DNA from: Paracyclopina nana
Lineage: Eukaryota; Arthropoda; Copepoda; Cyclopoida; Cyclopettidae
Reading direction: 5' to 3'
Assembly: GCA_019096065.1 (NCBI GenBank)
Contig: JAGUCH010000002.1
Span: forward strand, 4,290,501 to 4,354,500
DNA length: 64,000 nucleotides
Shown: piece by piece, positions 10,933-29,677 of the stretch
How the letters are laid out: every line of letters starts with the position of its first letter
How positions within the stretch are numbered: the first letter of the stretch is position 1
Translations under genes and position numbers: made by a program
The notes under the pieces: model-generated
Told to the model about the DNA's origin: nothing
The model's database searches: none
Seen by the model: the letters and a program-made list of their open reading frames with translations, nothing else

Positions 10933-11316
10933 TCACTTGAGTTGTTGCTGACTGAAATAATGGGATGTTCCAGAACGAGCTGCATACCCGCTATTGGATG
11001 GCCGTCGGACATTTCCCGATTGCAGATAGGTATAAAAGAACCTCGAGATGATTCCTGGCTGAGGGTTCGCGGATCTTTTCTCTACGCGACGAGAGCCTTC
11101 AAAGGGGATGGCAGCCTCCAAACCATTGCTGTAGATTGGCGGAATCACTGAGCTGGGATAAGCGTCGAGAACGTTGTCGGGTTCGTTCCTCGGTACTGGA
11201 ATTGCTTTCACGCAAACAACGACTAAAAGTGTGACCATCTAGCATAAAAATTACAAGTTGATTATATATACATGAGCAGAATTAATTTAATAAAAAAGCC
11301 TTACCGAAGCTTTCAT
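10933..11316 (-). CDS. Small secreted peptide precursor (candidate prohormone), 105 aa
   Basis: Exons 11316-11305 (MKAS) and 11238-10933. The two exons join to make a signal peptide of about 16 residues. A Pro-rich propiece follows, then a dibasic KR at residues 58-59, a 22-residue segment starting SANPQPGIISRFFYTYLQ, and a second dibasic RR at 82-83. This is the layout of a neuropeptide or hormone precursor (signal, spacer, KR-flanked peptide, tail). There is no amidation glycine at the second site. No known peptide family is recognised. A TATA box lies about 35 bases upstream of the ATG, and an AATAAA lies downstream. Confidence 0.7.
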
Positions 11317-11347
11317 TGTTTATAACGAGACTCTTCTACTTGGCTGT

Positions 11348-11355
11348 CTTATATA
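11348..11355 (-). promoter_or_regulatory. TATA box of the peptide gene
   Basis: TATATAAG on the minus strand, 32 bases upstream of the start codon. The spacing fits a very short 5' UTR. Confidence 0.5.
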
Positions 11356-11872
11356 AAATGCTAGAGAATTGCCAATCTGGTCCACACTTATAGCCAGTCA
11401 TCAGCTTTGTCCATCATGTTGCAGCTATCTAAAAAACCGCTCTGCCTTGGCCAAACAATTAAAAAACCAAAACTCGCCCCGCTAAATAGGCTGAACGGAA
11501 AAGTGAGCGTCGCAAAAAGTTCCTCTTAATAGTCTGGTCCTTGAGATGAAAATAAAAAACACGTTATTCCTCATTCTATGCATATCTCTTTTTGCTACTA
11601 GACGAAACCAGAAAAGGTCTTTATAGCAAAAGATGCGTAAATACAGTTGTACCCATGAAAACATTAGGCATTTGCCTTTTCGAAAAAAGCTAAACTTATT
11701 TTGAATTTGAGCCTAGGCCATGCAGCCCAAGTTAAGGCAGAAATACTGTTTTTGAAGTATTAGAAAGCTGCACGCGCAAGAAGTGCACTCTACTGACGGA
11801 TGCCAAGAAATGTTTTTCAGGTGAAAATCAGGCCAGGAGTTTTTGAGTGTAGTGAAGCCAAAATGACTTAAG
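11356..11872. other. Intergenic between peptide gene and glutamate receptor
   Basis: AT-rich sequence with no coding frame. It must hold the promoter of the + strand receptor gene. Confidence 0.35.
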
Positions 11873-14800
11873 ATGAAGTCTCATCCGCAAGTCTTCATTT
11901 CGGCCTTGATCGGCCTTTTTCTCGCCAATCAAGGAAGCTGCATGCTGCCTGCGCAAATTCGAGTGGCTGCCATATTTGACCAAGATGGTGACAGGAAGCA
12001 CGAGCTCGCTTTCAAATACGGAGTTGAGAGGATCAATAGGGAGCCAGGAATTCTACCAGGAAAAAGGCTACAGGCTGAAATTATCCGAATTCCCAGCGGA
12101 AATAGGTAAAAAGAGCGCATAAGTCATTGTTCCATCCTGAAACCTTGAATTTGCAAGAATGTCAGTCTTTGAGACAAATCATCAAGTCTTTCTTGGGGGC
12201 TTTCTTATTTCATTTCAGTGTCACGGCTGAGCGAGAAACTTGCGCGCTTTTACAAAAGGGCGTAGCTGCCATTTTTGGTCCGCAAAGTTTGGCCTCGGCT
12301 GAGCATATCAAATCCATCACTGACGTAGCTGAGATTCCCTTCATTGACACCAAATGGAATATGCACCCGGTCAACCCCGTATTGACTATGGCCCATAAGT
12401 CGAATGACTATGCCATCAATTTGCATCCTGATGTAACCACTCTGAGTAACTCTTCATCTCTATTGCTAATTTGTTACATTGAAAATTGATTGTTGTTCTC
12501 CTCTGAAGGCTCAGCTTTCATTGATATTGTTATCAAATATGGATGGGATTCCGTCACAGTTTTGTACGAAAACAACGACTCTATGATGAGGCTAAAGGAG
12601 ATTTTCACGAGGACCACAAAGGTAAATTATAGGGTATTATTTTCAAATCCTTGATGCCTTTGTATAATGATGCTGCTTTTTGTATAAAAAGACACATACG
12701 CATATAAACAATTTTGTTTTGTCCTCTTTTTGATACAGAAAAACGGGGTAAGCTTTTTGCTTGAAAATTGTGCCTACATTTTGCTTGTATTTGTTCCCCC
12801 TCCTGCATGGCTTTCATTTCATATATCACCCATACAGAAATCTGTCTGTGCTAGTTCTTTTTCAACAGAAATTGTACTTTTCAGATTTTGTATCCCAGTA
12901 CGTTCCGAATGGTGATCAAGCAGTTGGTTTTCACTGAAGAAAACGGATACAGAGATGTAAGCTTCACCCCTTTAAAGAGCACGTATTTAAGACTTTTTAA
13001 ATTAGGTACTGAAAGAGGTGCACGCATCCAAGTCCACGAATATAATTCTTGACTGCAGTAAAGATGTGGTTGGGGAAGTGCTGACCCAAGCTCAGCAAAT
13101 TGGTATGGTTGCAGAGGACAACTTTTACCTCTTAACGAGCCTCGATGCCCACACTGTGGATTTGCATGGCTTCAAGGTAACAGCCTGATTTCTCATTATA
13201 CAACTGTATTATAATATATATGGTCAATCCAGTTTAACAACTGCACTTTTTTGTTTTTAGTATGGTGGCACGAATTTCACAGCTTTCAGAATGATAGATA
13301 CAAACAAACAGGAGGTGAAAAGTGTCATCAGGGACATCGTGAGCAAGGAGATTACCCAAGGTCGAACATTGGACATTCAGGTAGTAGTATATTTCATTCT
13401 TGTAATTTTCCTATTGAAATACCGTGCATTGAAATATTTTAAGGATGGCAATCTTGATACCACTACAGCTTTAATATATGATGCAGTCCATTTATTTGCA
13501 TTGGCTTTACATGAGTTGAGCATGATTCAAGATATCAATATTGGTCCTCTGGACTGCTCAGGGGAGACATCCTGGGCTCATGGAAGCTCACTCATCAATT
13601 ATATGAAATTAACGGAGTTCAATGGCCTCAGCGGCCTCATCAAATTCGACTCTCAAGGCCTGAGAACCAATTTTGGCCTCGATGTGCTAGAACTGCAAAA
13701 CACTGGTCTCGAGCCCATTGGTAAAGCACTCTTCTTGCAGCTATTGAGTGAGAGCATCATTGTGAATTTTCAGGCACTTGGAGCGTGATTGACAATCTAA
13801 ACTTGACCAGAATTGCTGAGGTTGTGGAAAACTCCAATCCCATCAACATTATGGCAAATAGAACTTTTGTGGTCACTTCAGTGCAACAGCCACCTTATAC
13901 CATGCTCAAAGAGGAGGTATAATGATTTATCTACTAAAACTATCTAAAACTAACTGAAATATTATTATGCTTTAATAGACCAAAAAGCTTGAAGGCAATG
14001 ACAGATTTGAGGGGTTTGCCATTGATTTAATGACGGAGATTGCCAAATTCTTGCAATTCAATGTAACTTTTAAGCTTGTGGATGATGGAAAATATGGTAG
14101 TCAGGATGAACATGGAAATTGGAATGGAATGATTCATGAGGTCATGATTGGCACTGATGAGGGTGGAGCAGATATGGCAATTGCTGATTTGTCAGTCACC
14201 TCAGCCAGAAACCAAGCTGTTCAATTTAGTATCCCATGGATGAATCTAGGCATGAATCATAATTTCCTTATTGATTCGGTGTGCTATTTCGTCATTTTAA
14301 TATTTTTAGGAATCTCAATTATCTACATCAAGCCCAGGAAAGCTCCACCGAGTTTGCTTTCGTTTTTGTCCCCGTTCACTGTTGAAGTCTGGATGTACAC
14401 AGCTTTTGGTATAACTCACGGAATTTTTATTCATCAAATGCTATATCAAGTATTTGGTTTCGTTTATAGGATATGTTTTTGTCTCCTTGGTTCTTTTTGT
14501 TCTCGCTCGGTTTGACCCACACGAGTGGGACAATCCGTATCCTTGCATAGAAGAGCCAGAAGAGTTGGAGAATCAGTTCAGCTTGGCCAACAGCTTTTGG
14601 TTCACAATCGGCTCGTTGATGCAGCAGGGCTCAGATGTGGCTCCCATTTCTCTTTCTACTAGGTTATTGGCAGGCATGTGGTTCTTCTTTGCACTCATCA
14701 TGATTGCATCGTACACAGCCAATTTGGCAGCTTTTCTCACAGTTGAAACGCTAGAAAAACCAATTGAATCTGCAGAAGATTTGGCAGCACAGGTACAATC

Positions 14801-15873
14801 ATTTTCAGGAAAAAAATGTATGATTACTCCATGCGATTTATGGTAGACTGAGATTAAGTATGGAGTTCTGGATGGAGGCTCCACAATGAATTTCTTCAAG
14901 ACCTCAACCATGCCAACCTTTATGACCATGTGGGAGTTCATGTCTGGTGTACACAGATCGGAGGTTATGGTGGGCTCTAACAACGAGGGAATTGAAAAAG
15001 TCATTGAATCTGATGGAAAGTACGCATACATGATGGAGTCCTCAAGTATTCAGTACATTATTGAGAGGAATTGCAAAGTCACTCAAATCGGAGGAAACCT
15101 GGATAATAAGGGCTATGGCATTGCTATGGCTCACGGAACGCCATACAAGCCACTCATGGACTCCGCTATTTTGCACCTTCAAGAAGCAGGTGTGCTGCAT
15201 AGGCTCAAGATCAAATGGTGGAAGCAGAAACGGGGTGGAGGTGCGTGTGTGGCAGGTGAAGGTGGAGGAGGTGTGGCCGAATTGGGATTGCCTAACGTAG
15301 CTGGAGTCTTTATAGTCACCGTGGCTGGATGTATTGTGGCCTCGTAAGCTTTAAACCAACTTTAGATAATTTTGAGTAGAAATTTAATTTCAATTTGCTC
15401 ACAGAATGTTGGCAGTATTAGAATTTTTCGTTGGAACCAAGCAACAATCCGAGGAGATGGGAACTTCGTGGGTTACTGAAATGAGGGAGGAAATGAGGTT
15501 TGCTATGCTTTGCCATGGAAGCAGCAAGGTAAAAGTTTCCAAATAGACAAACTAAAGAATGCTTCTAAAAAAACGTTTCTAGGCTGTAAGGAAGCCCCTG
15601 AAGGACTCCAGCTCAAAACTTGGCTCCTCTTCAAGCTCCCAGTCCGGCTCTGAGCCCTCAAGTGTCTCAAAGACAGTAAAGAAGCGCAGGGGAAAGGGTT
15701 CATTGCCACCCAGCCCAAATCCGAGCTCACAAGAAAATCACTATGCCAGATCCAATGCTTCCAATAACCCCTACGGAGAATCCGGATATGGCAGAAGAGC
15801 AGCCACCAAGTCTCCAGCCTCACAATTGTATGGCAAAGGAGGCAATCCTTTTGATGATTCTGACAGAGATTAA
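11873..15873 (+). CDS. Kainate-type ionotropic glutamate receptor subunit, 989 aa
   Basis: Exons: 11873-12105, 12219-12445, 12509-12621, 12739-12747, 12885-12956, 13006-13176, 13261-13380, 13444-13720, 13774-13916, 13979-14249, 14310-14408, 14470-14792, 14847-15343, 15405-15528 and 15583-15873. The frame stays open throughout. Order: signal peptide, amino-terminal domain, S1 (DGKYG, then LSVTSARNQ with the glutamate-binding Arg), M1 ([11 protein letters not shown]), pore loop ([11 protein letters not shown]; Gln at the Q/R site), M3 ([13 protein letters not shown]), S2 ([16 protein letters not shown]), M4 and a Ser-rich tail. The signature fits kainate receptors, which are glutamate-gated cation channels of neurons and muscle. 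Two oddities stand out: a 9-nt microexon (KNG) and an intron with a GC donor at 14250. Confidence 0.92.
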
Positions 15874-16183
15874 TGTAAATGCTAAAAATACTGATTGAAA
15901 TACATGTGAGGGTTGTTATACCCGAAACTGGTTTATTCTGCAGCATTTTGTTCAGCAAAGCAGACCCTTATACAAACAGTGGATGAAGAAGAATCCTTAT
16001 TGTGAGTTGTAGTAAATTACAGGGTCTGACCTGCTTGTGTACATGTTGTGTGTACAAATAATAATTTACAGCCTTTTGCATTCATAGGATGATAATAATA
16101 ATGGTTAAAATTGTTAAAAACAAGGATAGATATATAATCAAGGTTGGTTCACAATAAATATGTCATGTGATAGCGCTGAAATC
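15874..16183. other. Overlapping 3' regions of convergent genes
   Basis: A + strand AATAAA near 16153 and a minus-strand AATAAA near 15929 lie in opposite order, so the 3' UTRs of the receptor and the kinase gene probably overlap antisense. Confidence 0.4.
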
Positions 16184-21858
<5,675 letters not shown>

Positions 21859-24800
21859 TTTGGAGTAGTCAATTGTAGGAACCTAAAAAGAAGGGATAAA
21901 AAAAGTTATAAATGCAAGCTATGTGCACTTCCTGACCTTTTCATCTTTGAGCAAATAACTTGGGAAATATCTGCCAAAGGCAATTGGGAAGCAGCAACTT
22001 TTAATCATTTTTCATTTAGATATGCTACTTTTTTGTTGCACCAACAACTAGCTAGTGATCAGAAAAGGTGGCATGGAGATTAAACCATGATTATCAATCA
22101 CAACATCTACTATTACTAGGAATAACAATGTTTGGGACAGCCAGCAGACAAACATGGCCAAATAAGGACATTGAACAAACTTTGACCCTCATTCTAAAAC
22201 GATGCATTAGCGGGGGAAGTTTTGTCAAAAATTCTTATCAGCAAAGGTAATAAATCTTTTATGGCATACATCAAAATTCTGTTGACATTTAGAGCTCTCT
22301 GCAAAAGATTTCCGCAACTCTCATTTTGACAAGCAAAAAAATCATACATATCTAAGCTTTTCGTACATAAAAAATGGATAGTGAATTGTGAGCTTTTACT
22401 TGAGCTCTCCTAGAAACACAACATAGTAGCACTAGGATTGATGTTAGAAAGCTTCAAAATTGTCACGGCTTTGCCACTGCGAGATCAAAACAAGAAATTT
22501 CCATTTGAATGAATGCTAAACAGTCACTGACTCGCTTCTTTCAAGTTTACCAGCCCTACTTTTCCTACTCAGAGGATTTGCTGATGGGTTTTTCAAATGA
22601 TTGTTTGTGCCTCCCTAGTGGATAGGTAATTAGTCAGAAAAACTTGAAACTGATCACCTGAAGCAGGTTGACTAATTTTTGTCAATGCTACAGAAAACTT
22701 GGGGCTATTTTCTATTCAAATTCAATAGTACCTCAAAAATTCGATTTATTTGCTGGATGCTGAACTTGAGGGTCTTGAGGCAGTGCAGTAACTAGGCTTT
22801 ATCTAAAATTCCCCTCGTTATCTCATGACTTGAAATTTAGATATCACTTGACACTTGTTACTATACCAACACCGCAGCCCAGCTGCTGCAAAAATGAACA
22901 CAAGACACCCAAGATTGTTTTCCCGAGATATCATAAGATCGAGCTGGCGCTGGGACCCAATTTTGCAACTTATTACCAATTCGTAAAACTAGTCTAGACT
23001 CGATTACTGAGCTCTTTTCTAGCTCATTTTGTTGGTGCAACGACTGAATAATATTTTGCAAACGACTCTCTTGCAGCATTTTGTGGATGTGAAGAGCTAC
23101 AAACATATGGTTCATACTGTATATGGCCTGTGTAAAAAAATACACGTGCTGGGTTCACGCTAGTAATAGAAGTAGGTTCTGCATGTGTAATTGTCATGCA
23201 CAACTAAGCTAAAATTGAAAAAAAAAAACAGTGGTTTCTCTCTCATGCCAACATATAAAAAATGCAATGATCTCTTGGCCAAATAGTACGCAGCTTAATT
23301 AGGACTACAACATTTGTTGAGTCAGCTAAAAGCTACACAGTATAAAGTTGCCTGTTTCAAGTTTTTCAATCAAGATATCCTTATCCTGATGAATTCCTAG
23401 CCTTATCACGCAAAAATCAGGAATATTGCTTGCATAATCAAAGAAAATTCACAAAATATACCGAGTATGCAATCTGCTGGCATAATCTGATTATTTGCCC
23501 ATATCCAGCTCAAATTCCCTTTTTAAGTGGATTTTTTCTACGAAGCAAGCACAATTTTAGGCTTTTTAGCTTAAAAAGGCAAGAAGCTTTGTACAAAGGG
23601 TCTCCTTCTGATCACAAACGATAATCCGAGAATTAAGCCAAATTTGGAGGCTCTCGTTCAAATCCCCCTCACAGATGTGAGTGCGTACATTTGAGGCAAA
23701 AAACAGCAATAATGGCCTTACCTGACCAGGAAGTTAGGCTCGTCACCCAAAAGTGCAGTCAATTTCTTCAAGGCTCAATGGAGGCCAGTGATTAAGGACA
23801 AAACTGCGAAACGGGTTACTACTTCTCTCCCCTTAGAGGAGACTCATAAACAAAACCCAAGGACTACTGAGCAGAAATGGAGTTTCTACATACACAGACA
23901 AGACAAAACGCGAGTGAGAGTAATCACCACGGTGCGCAAGCAGTTGACTTTAACGCGCGTGGTCGGGGCGGAGCTGGCCGAAAGGCGACAAAAAATTGGC
24001 GGAAAAAGCCAAAAACTCCACCTTACGATGAAAGGCATGCGAACAATGCGAGTCTGTCACTTTTATGCTCCATTGATGCAAATTAACTCAATCATGATGA
24101 ATTTGAATGCTTTCTCTTATGTTGGAAACCCAATGAGATTATGGTTTCTCAAGTAAAAATAAAAGAATATTTAACTTTTTGAAAGGCTCTTTTAGCTCAG
24201 TTTTGCTTGCGAAATTAACGCACAAAAGTTGATGCATCTTTTTCTAGAAATAAACCAACGGAGAGAAAAAGGGACATATCATTACAAAATTAGGTACCTA
24301 TTCTCAGTAATAACGCGTTTTGTTAGCTTTTTTGCCGAAGTGGTAAAAGAGCGTCTGTGCTTAAATTGCATATGCTCGTCATCAGGCCATGCTTTTTTTA
24401 AAGAGAAGTAGACGAGGAAAATAATGCTTTCTGTTTAGTCTGGCCAAGTGGGCCAAGTGAAATTGGGTTAAGCATTTGTCACACAGCAGCTATCTTCTTG
24501 GTCGGTGGCCAACTGTTGTCATGCATGGCTGGAAAAAGCCACATCTGGCAATGCTGGTGGCATGCGCAGGCCAAACGCGCACTTCCCCACCTATGCGGGC
24601 AACGCGTGTGCAGCGGCCTTACTGGAAAGAGACGTAGCCAATGTGGAGCATGCCTCGGCCCCTATAAATTCTGCCTTTTTTCCAACTTGCCCATCTCATC
24701 TCTCCCTCCCTCTGCAAAAGAGATTGCACTGAGACAAGCGCAGATAATCAGGCTCGAGAGAGGGAGATACATTCAGGCTCAGCTATAGCCTATATATTAT

Positions 24801-25166
24801 ATGCTGGGACGCTAAAGTTCCGAGGTCATGACTGAAAAAGGCACAACTTCATTATTATTGAGGAATGTGCGTATGATCATCATGATGTGAATCCTTTTCT
24901 CGCACTAATTGCCCTAACTCCTGCCTGCATCGGTTTCTTGCTCTATGTAGTACCATTTTAACGATCTTGAGCTATTTTTAAGGTGCACATCGTTAAATCT
25001 ATCGCTTAAAAACAGGCTGCATAGTAGTAAAAAACTAGTCGCGTTTCTATCTGCGATAATAGATGCTACCCATGCTCTTCAGGCCTGCAGGTGGACATCA
25101 CAAAAAACAAGGAACATATTATTAATTTCCGTAGTTTTGAGTAAGCGTGTAGTATATCTGTATTTA
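21859..25166. other. Large gene-poor interval upstream of PKG
   Basis: No convincing coding exon. On the minus strand a CAG|GTAAGG donor near 23716 follows a stretch that could be a non-coding first exon of PKG. Around 23930-24010 there is a GC-rich patch with a GGGGCGG box. A TATAAA at about 24667 and the + strand frames at 24498-24788 have no protein support. The interval most likely holds alternative PKG promoters and 5' UTR exons. Confidence 0.35.
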
Positions 25167-27949
25167 TCACTCCACACGACACTGAACAACAACGGATCCA
25201 TTCCATAGTGGGACATAGGAGGCATCGATGGTTTCTTCTTGAAACACTTCCTCTCCATCCATTTCAGTCTTGAAGAAGAAGCGGAAAACGCTCTTCTTCG
25301 GCAGATGGCGCTTTACATCGCCCAACGTAACTGGCGGAGATCCTGCAAAATACATCATTAACTTACTATATTCAACATTGTTCTTGTAGACTTGAAATGT
25401 ACCTGGAATTCTGACTAAAAATGGAGTGTTGTCTTTCGACTGCGGAAAAGTGTATCTAGCAGAGGTAAATTCGGCTGTCACTGCATGAGCAGGATGGTGA
25501 TGATGCACTGGAAGACTTTGATTGAGGCTACTTTGCTGCTGTCTGGATGCCAATCTTCTGGACGCCTCATTGACAACCATAGAGGCATTGGATTGGTCGA
25601 TATAACTGGTCTGCAGCTGATTGAGATGCGGGCCCGCTGAGTAAGCTGAAAACAGCTGCTGCGGCTGCTGGCCGAACCTGTCTTGAGATCGCGCTCGTTT
25701 CTGATTGGATCTCCCGCTGCCACGTGGTGATGTTTTGACAAACGCCGGTTGTGATTGGTCATGGTGCAGACTCGTGGTCTTTAACCAGTCATTCACTCGA
25801 TCTGAGCCCTGCAATATCAACCGGTTTTGGCATAAAGGTGTCAATAAAAACAAATGAGATAGGCTTGATTACGTGACTGGTTTGATAAGTGGGAGGTGCC
25901 ATGCTGAATGGCAATTGAGCGGTGGTGGAAGACATTCTGAGGCCAAAATCTGTATCACTGTAGCTTTTGGTAGCTCCTGCACTCGTCCGGGATGGATAAT
26001 AGGCCAAGTCACCTCTATAATGGCTCATAGAAGAGCTTGGGATGCCTGAAAAAAGAATTCTTTGGTCAGCGTATTTTTCTAGCAATGCTTTTTGCTGTCT
26101 CACCAAAATGGTTAGCATGGTGATGCCTTGCACTATCGAGCGTTCGATAACCAGCATGAAATGAAGCACTCATCAGTCTGGAAGAGTCAAACTGGTTGGC
26201 CACAGCTGAAGAGACATTGTGAGCCTTGCTCGCCTCCTCGTTGAACACTCGGTCCACATGCTCATCCAGGATGCTCTGGTCTGACTCAAGATCATCATAA
26301 TCAGGCTGGTGAATGCTTGACTTGGTCTTGTTGAGGTCGAGAATGCCTCTCAGCTTGTTCTCCTTAGCCTGCTCAACTTCAAGCTTGCTCAGCTTTGACA
26401 TGAGCTGCTTGGCAAACTGGGAAGGATGACTGGTGGCCAGGTTGAAGGGCTCCAAAGGGATTTTTGGCCTTGGTATGAATTGAGTACTGTCCTTTTTGCC
26501 AGTGTTGGCTGCCTGCTGATGCACCACCTTTTTACTGCCAGCGCCTGAAGGCCTGACAGGCCTGGCTTTGTCAGGCTTGAACATGGACGAATAAGTGGTG
26601 TCATCCACCGCCGCTCCAGATGACTGAGATTGGAGCTCCGAGTCTTGCCTAGACACTGGATTCCACGTGGAAGAATGAGCATGGTAGGGAAATGAGGCAC
26701 TGGCCAATGACACAGGATGAACTTCTGCACTGGGCCTGGTGGCTGGCAAAGATGACACAGATCTGGACATGAAGGCTGATGAGGAAGAGGTTTTCGGCCT
26801 TGCCCCACCAGGAAAGCTTAATTCAGAGTCCTCTCTGACTGTGGGCAACAGTTGACTACAAGAAGAGCTCGCTGGAGCATCTGGCGACAAGGTAGGGAAT
26901 TGCGAGTTGGTTGAGCTTGATGACAGGGTGTTGGTGTCAAAAGTGGTGGCCTTTTCTGACGTGGTGATCCCTGAGATGCCCGAGTCGTCAGCATTGACTT
27001 TGGCAGGATGACCAGATATGGAGCTGGCTGTGGATGACTGATACTTGAGGCTGGTGACTTCAGACTCATGCGTCTGGAAGCTTTGCACATGCTCTATATA
27101 GACTTCAGAGGTGAGGAAATTGGGGTAGCATTTCGACTCTAAATGCTCAATCACTGTCGCGTAGAGGTCGTCAAAGACATGAGGATCCAGGCCAACCTTG
27201 GTCGTGATTTTCTCCTCCAGGCTTTTCCTTTGGTCTGGTGACAAGCACTCGATCCTGGAGCTGAGATTTCTGCCCAGAGAGTTGACATATCTCTTGTTGA
27301 TGGTCTTGACCAGCCTTGGGAGCAGATCTTGATCAGAGGCTGGTTGGAGCTCAGCCATCTGAATCTTGAAGCCTTTCACAGCCATCAGAAACTCGAGGAG
27401 GTGTCCAAGAGACTGTTGGTCCAAATAATACTTGAACAGGCTCACTCCATCCCCATCGTCCAAAAGGTACTGCATACTTTCAGCCCATTTCAGGTAGGAA
27501 GGAGTGGTCGGAAGACTTTCAGAACAGGACGGACTTAGGTCAATGCTGCCTGTAAGCAATAGTTGCGAAATCGGGTTAGTGTGGCGTTTTCAGCCAACAG
27601 TTGGCACTTTTTGTTTACCTTCGGGATGAAAGCTTCTACTGGTCTCTGAGCCAGTTGTGTGCGGAGGACTGGCTTCAGCAATAGCTGCTGAGGAGAGCTT
27701 TTCTGACAATTTTGAGGGTGGCGGCGATTGGAACTGGTTAATCACATCTTCCTCCCTGTCAAGTTTGGACGGTTTTGGTGGGACGGGCGGCTTACCGAGG
27801 CCACCCGAAGAGGTACTACTTTCTTCCACGCTCATCATCACATTAAAGTCTGTCAGCATCTCATTTCTGCAGCCTGCTTCTCTTTCTTGGCCAATGACTG
27901 GTGGTCTCTTTTGCAATGAGCTCGTCGAATGCTTCAAAGTCATGGCCAT
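25167..27949 (-). CDS. Axn: Axin, scaffold of the beta-catenin destruction complex, 843 aa
   Basis: Exons (minus) 27949-27619, 27549-26104, 26045-25873, 25808-25403 and 25342-25167. Layout: N-terminal tankyrase-binding motif (RPPVIGQE), RGS domain (SYLKWAESMQYLLDD through LTSEVYIEHVQS; binds APC), GSK3-binding helix (FAKQLMSKLSKLEVEQ), beta-catenin-binding helix (ILDEHVDRVF) and a C-terminal DIX domain (VTLGDVKRHLPKK, FRFFFKTE) that polymerises with Dishevelled. Domain order and length match Axin. The final intron (25343-25402) is 60 nt and open in frame, but it would split the DIX domain, so it is certainly spliced in the active form. The ATG at 27943 is an alternative start. Confidence 0.95.
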
Positions 27950-29677
27950 CAGCGCATGCAGTGAAATCAGGCAGGAACCTCATTGAGTTGGCTGAAAACG
28001 GACAATTTTGATGTCATCAGTACATCTCTACATATTCATGCTCTATGCAGTGTAGTAATGCTCATAAGATTGCCTTTGATGTCGAAACTTCAAAGGAAAC
28101 TTTCGAACCGAACGCTGGCTTTTTCGTGGGGGAAGCCGGGTCTAGCAACGGCTTTTGCACTTCTCTTTTTATTGTTGTTGTTTTTTGGTTCTTATGCAGA
28201 CATTGGGCGGTTCATTGAATAACCGGTTAAGTGACTTTGCGAGGCCATATAAGGGTGGTTGACATACCTTTTATTCATTCATACAGCCCATAATGAAAAG
28301 TGGAACCTGGTGTGACCAGAGCACCGAGTCAGAGGTGAGTGCAAAGTTGAGAAAATGTGGGCAATGAAAATTGGTGTTTCCTTCGTACAGGTACAAAAGT
28401 GCAGAAGATGAGATTGTTCATTGGAGAAAAAACGAGACCCAATCACACGGTAAGTCTGCCGCAATGGCGGCAAAATTCAAACTACTCTAAACTTGCATGT
28501 GTGCAACTTGAGCAAAATCAGGTTCTTGACTTCTAAAAACCCTCAAACATACGCCCAAACACTTATTGTGCTTGTGCAGAATTTAATCTAAAAATTAAAA
28601 AAAGCTTTAAAGAATTACTATTGATTAAGTTGCTTACTTTATAATATGAAGAACCCTCATTTAACCGATCAATAAGTATTTATGCTTAGTGACTTACCTT
28701 GGCTGTATGGGATAGGTTATTGTAACACTTTTGCTCGAGTTGGGTCATTGGTGTGCCGCACACTTTATACATTAGAGGCTAAAAGCAAACTGACATAATC
28801 TTGACTGGAGTTTCAGTTAAAATCGACCCCGGCCAACTTTTTATTATCTTGCGAATGTGGGCTCGTTAGCTGGAAAGAGAGCGTAAGCAAGTTGTCCATG
28901 TAGGGTGGGTGCACAGTGTGCCCCCGTTGTCGGAAACTATTGGTGGCCAACGTTCCTTTGAAATGCGTTTGTCGGCAAATCTCTTTGATCTCGCGAGTTT
29001 TTCAACGTTGATGCTCACTTATTGCACCACAACCGACTTGGGCTGTAGTCGCTTCTCCGCGAGAAATAATGTGACAAATAAACCAAAACGAAAAAATACG
29101 CCCTCTTGGCAAGAAGAAAGGTTGGCAGTTAGGTTGGGGGAAACTCTACTTTCAGCTCATTCGATAGCATCTATCAACCTTAAAAGAGACACCGACTCGC
29201 TTATCTTAACGTGCTACTAATTTACATAAAAGCAACTGAAATTCTTGCTTTGTTCTTTCCTTCTTGTCATCAGAATGTTATTGGCCTTGAGTGCTTCTTG
29301 CTTATACTCTTGGTAAAAATATTGACCATTTGTACTTTAAAAAAACCTAAAAACTTTTAAAGAAATTGTGAAAAAACAATTTTCGGCTCATGAATGAATA
29401 GGCTTCATTTTCATTTTCTCATTTGAAGCTTTTCTAGCCAAAGACCACAAGTCTAGAAAATTATGCTACTCTTTTTTATTTTATTTTGTTCTTAATGCTT
29501 GGTGTAATTTTGTGTGGTGGTGAATTATACGAAATCATGCAGTACCATTACGTTGCATGTTCAATTTTTTAAGCCAATTTTGTCGGTGGTGGTTGGTGAT
29601 TTGAGCACAGTAGTGTCTAGTCCGAGATTGTAGTGTGGATATGGGTAATAGACAGAGAATGCCGACCCTTAAAGAAA
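27950..29677. other. Axin upstream region
   Basis: A minus-strand donor near 28697 may close a non-coding Axin first exon. A perfect CArG box lies at 28244-28253. A + strand ATG at 28291 followed by GTGAGT and GTAAGT donors hints at a short spliced transcript of unknown coding value. The rest shows nothing recognisable. Confidence 0.3.
28244..28253. promoter_or_regulatory. CArG box (SRF-type site)
   Basis: CCATATAAGG matches the CC(A/T)6GG consensus exactly. It could equally act as a TATA element for the short + strand transcript starting about 40 bases downstream. Single sites of this length arise by chance. Confidence 0.3.

Noticed and set aside
23788-24788. Open frames on + in the PKG upstream interval
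   Set aside because: They overlap in several frames, have no recognisable motif, and sit in GC-rich promoter-like sequence.
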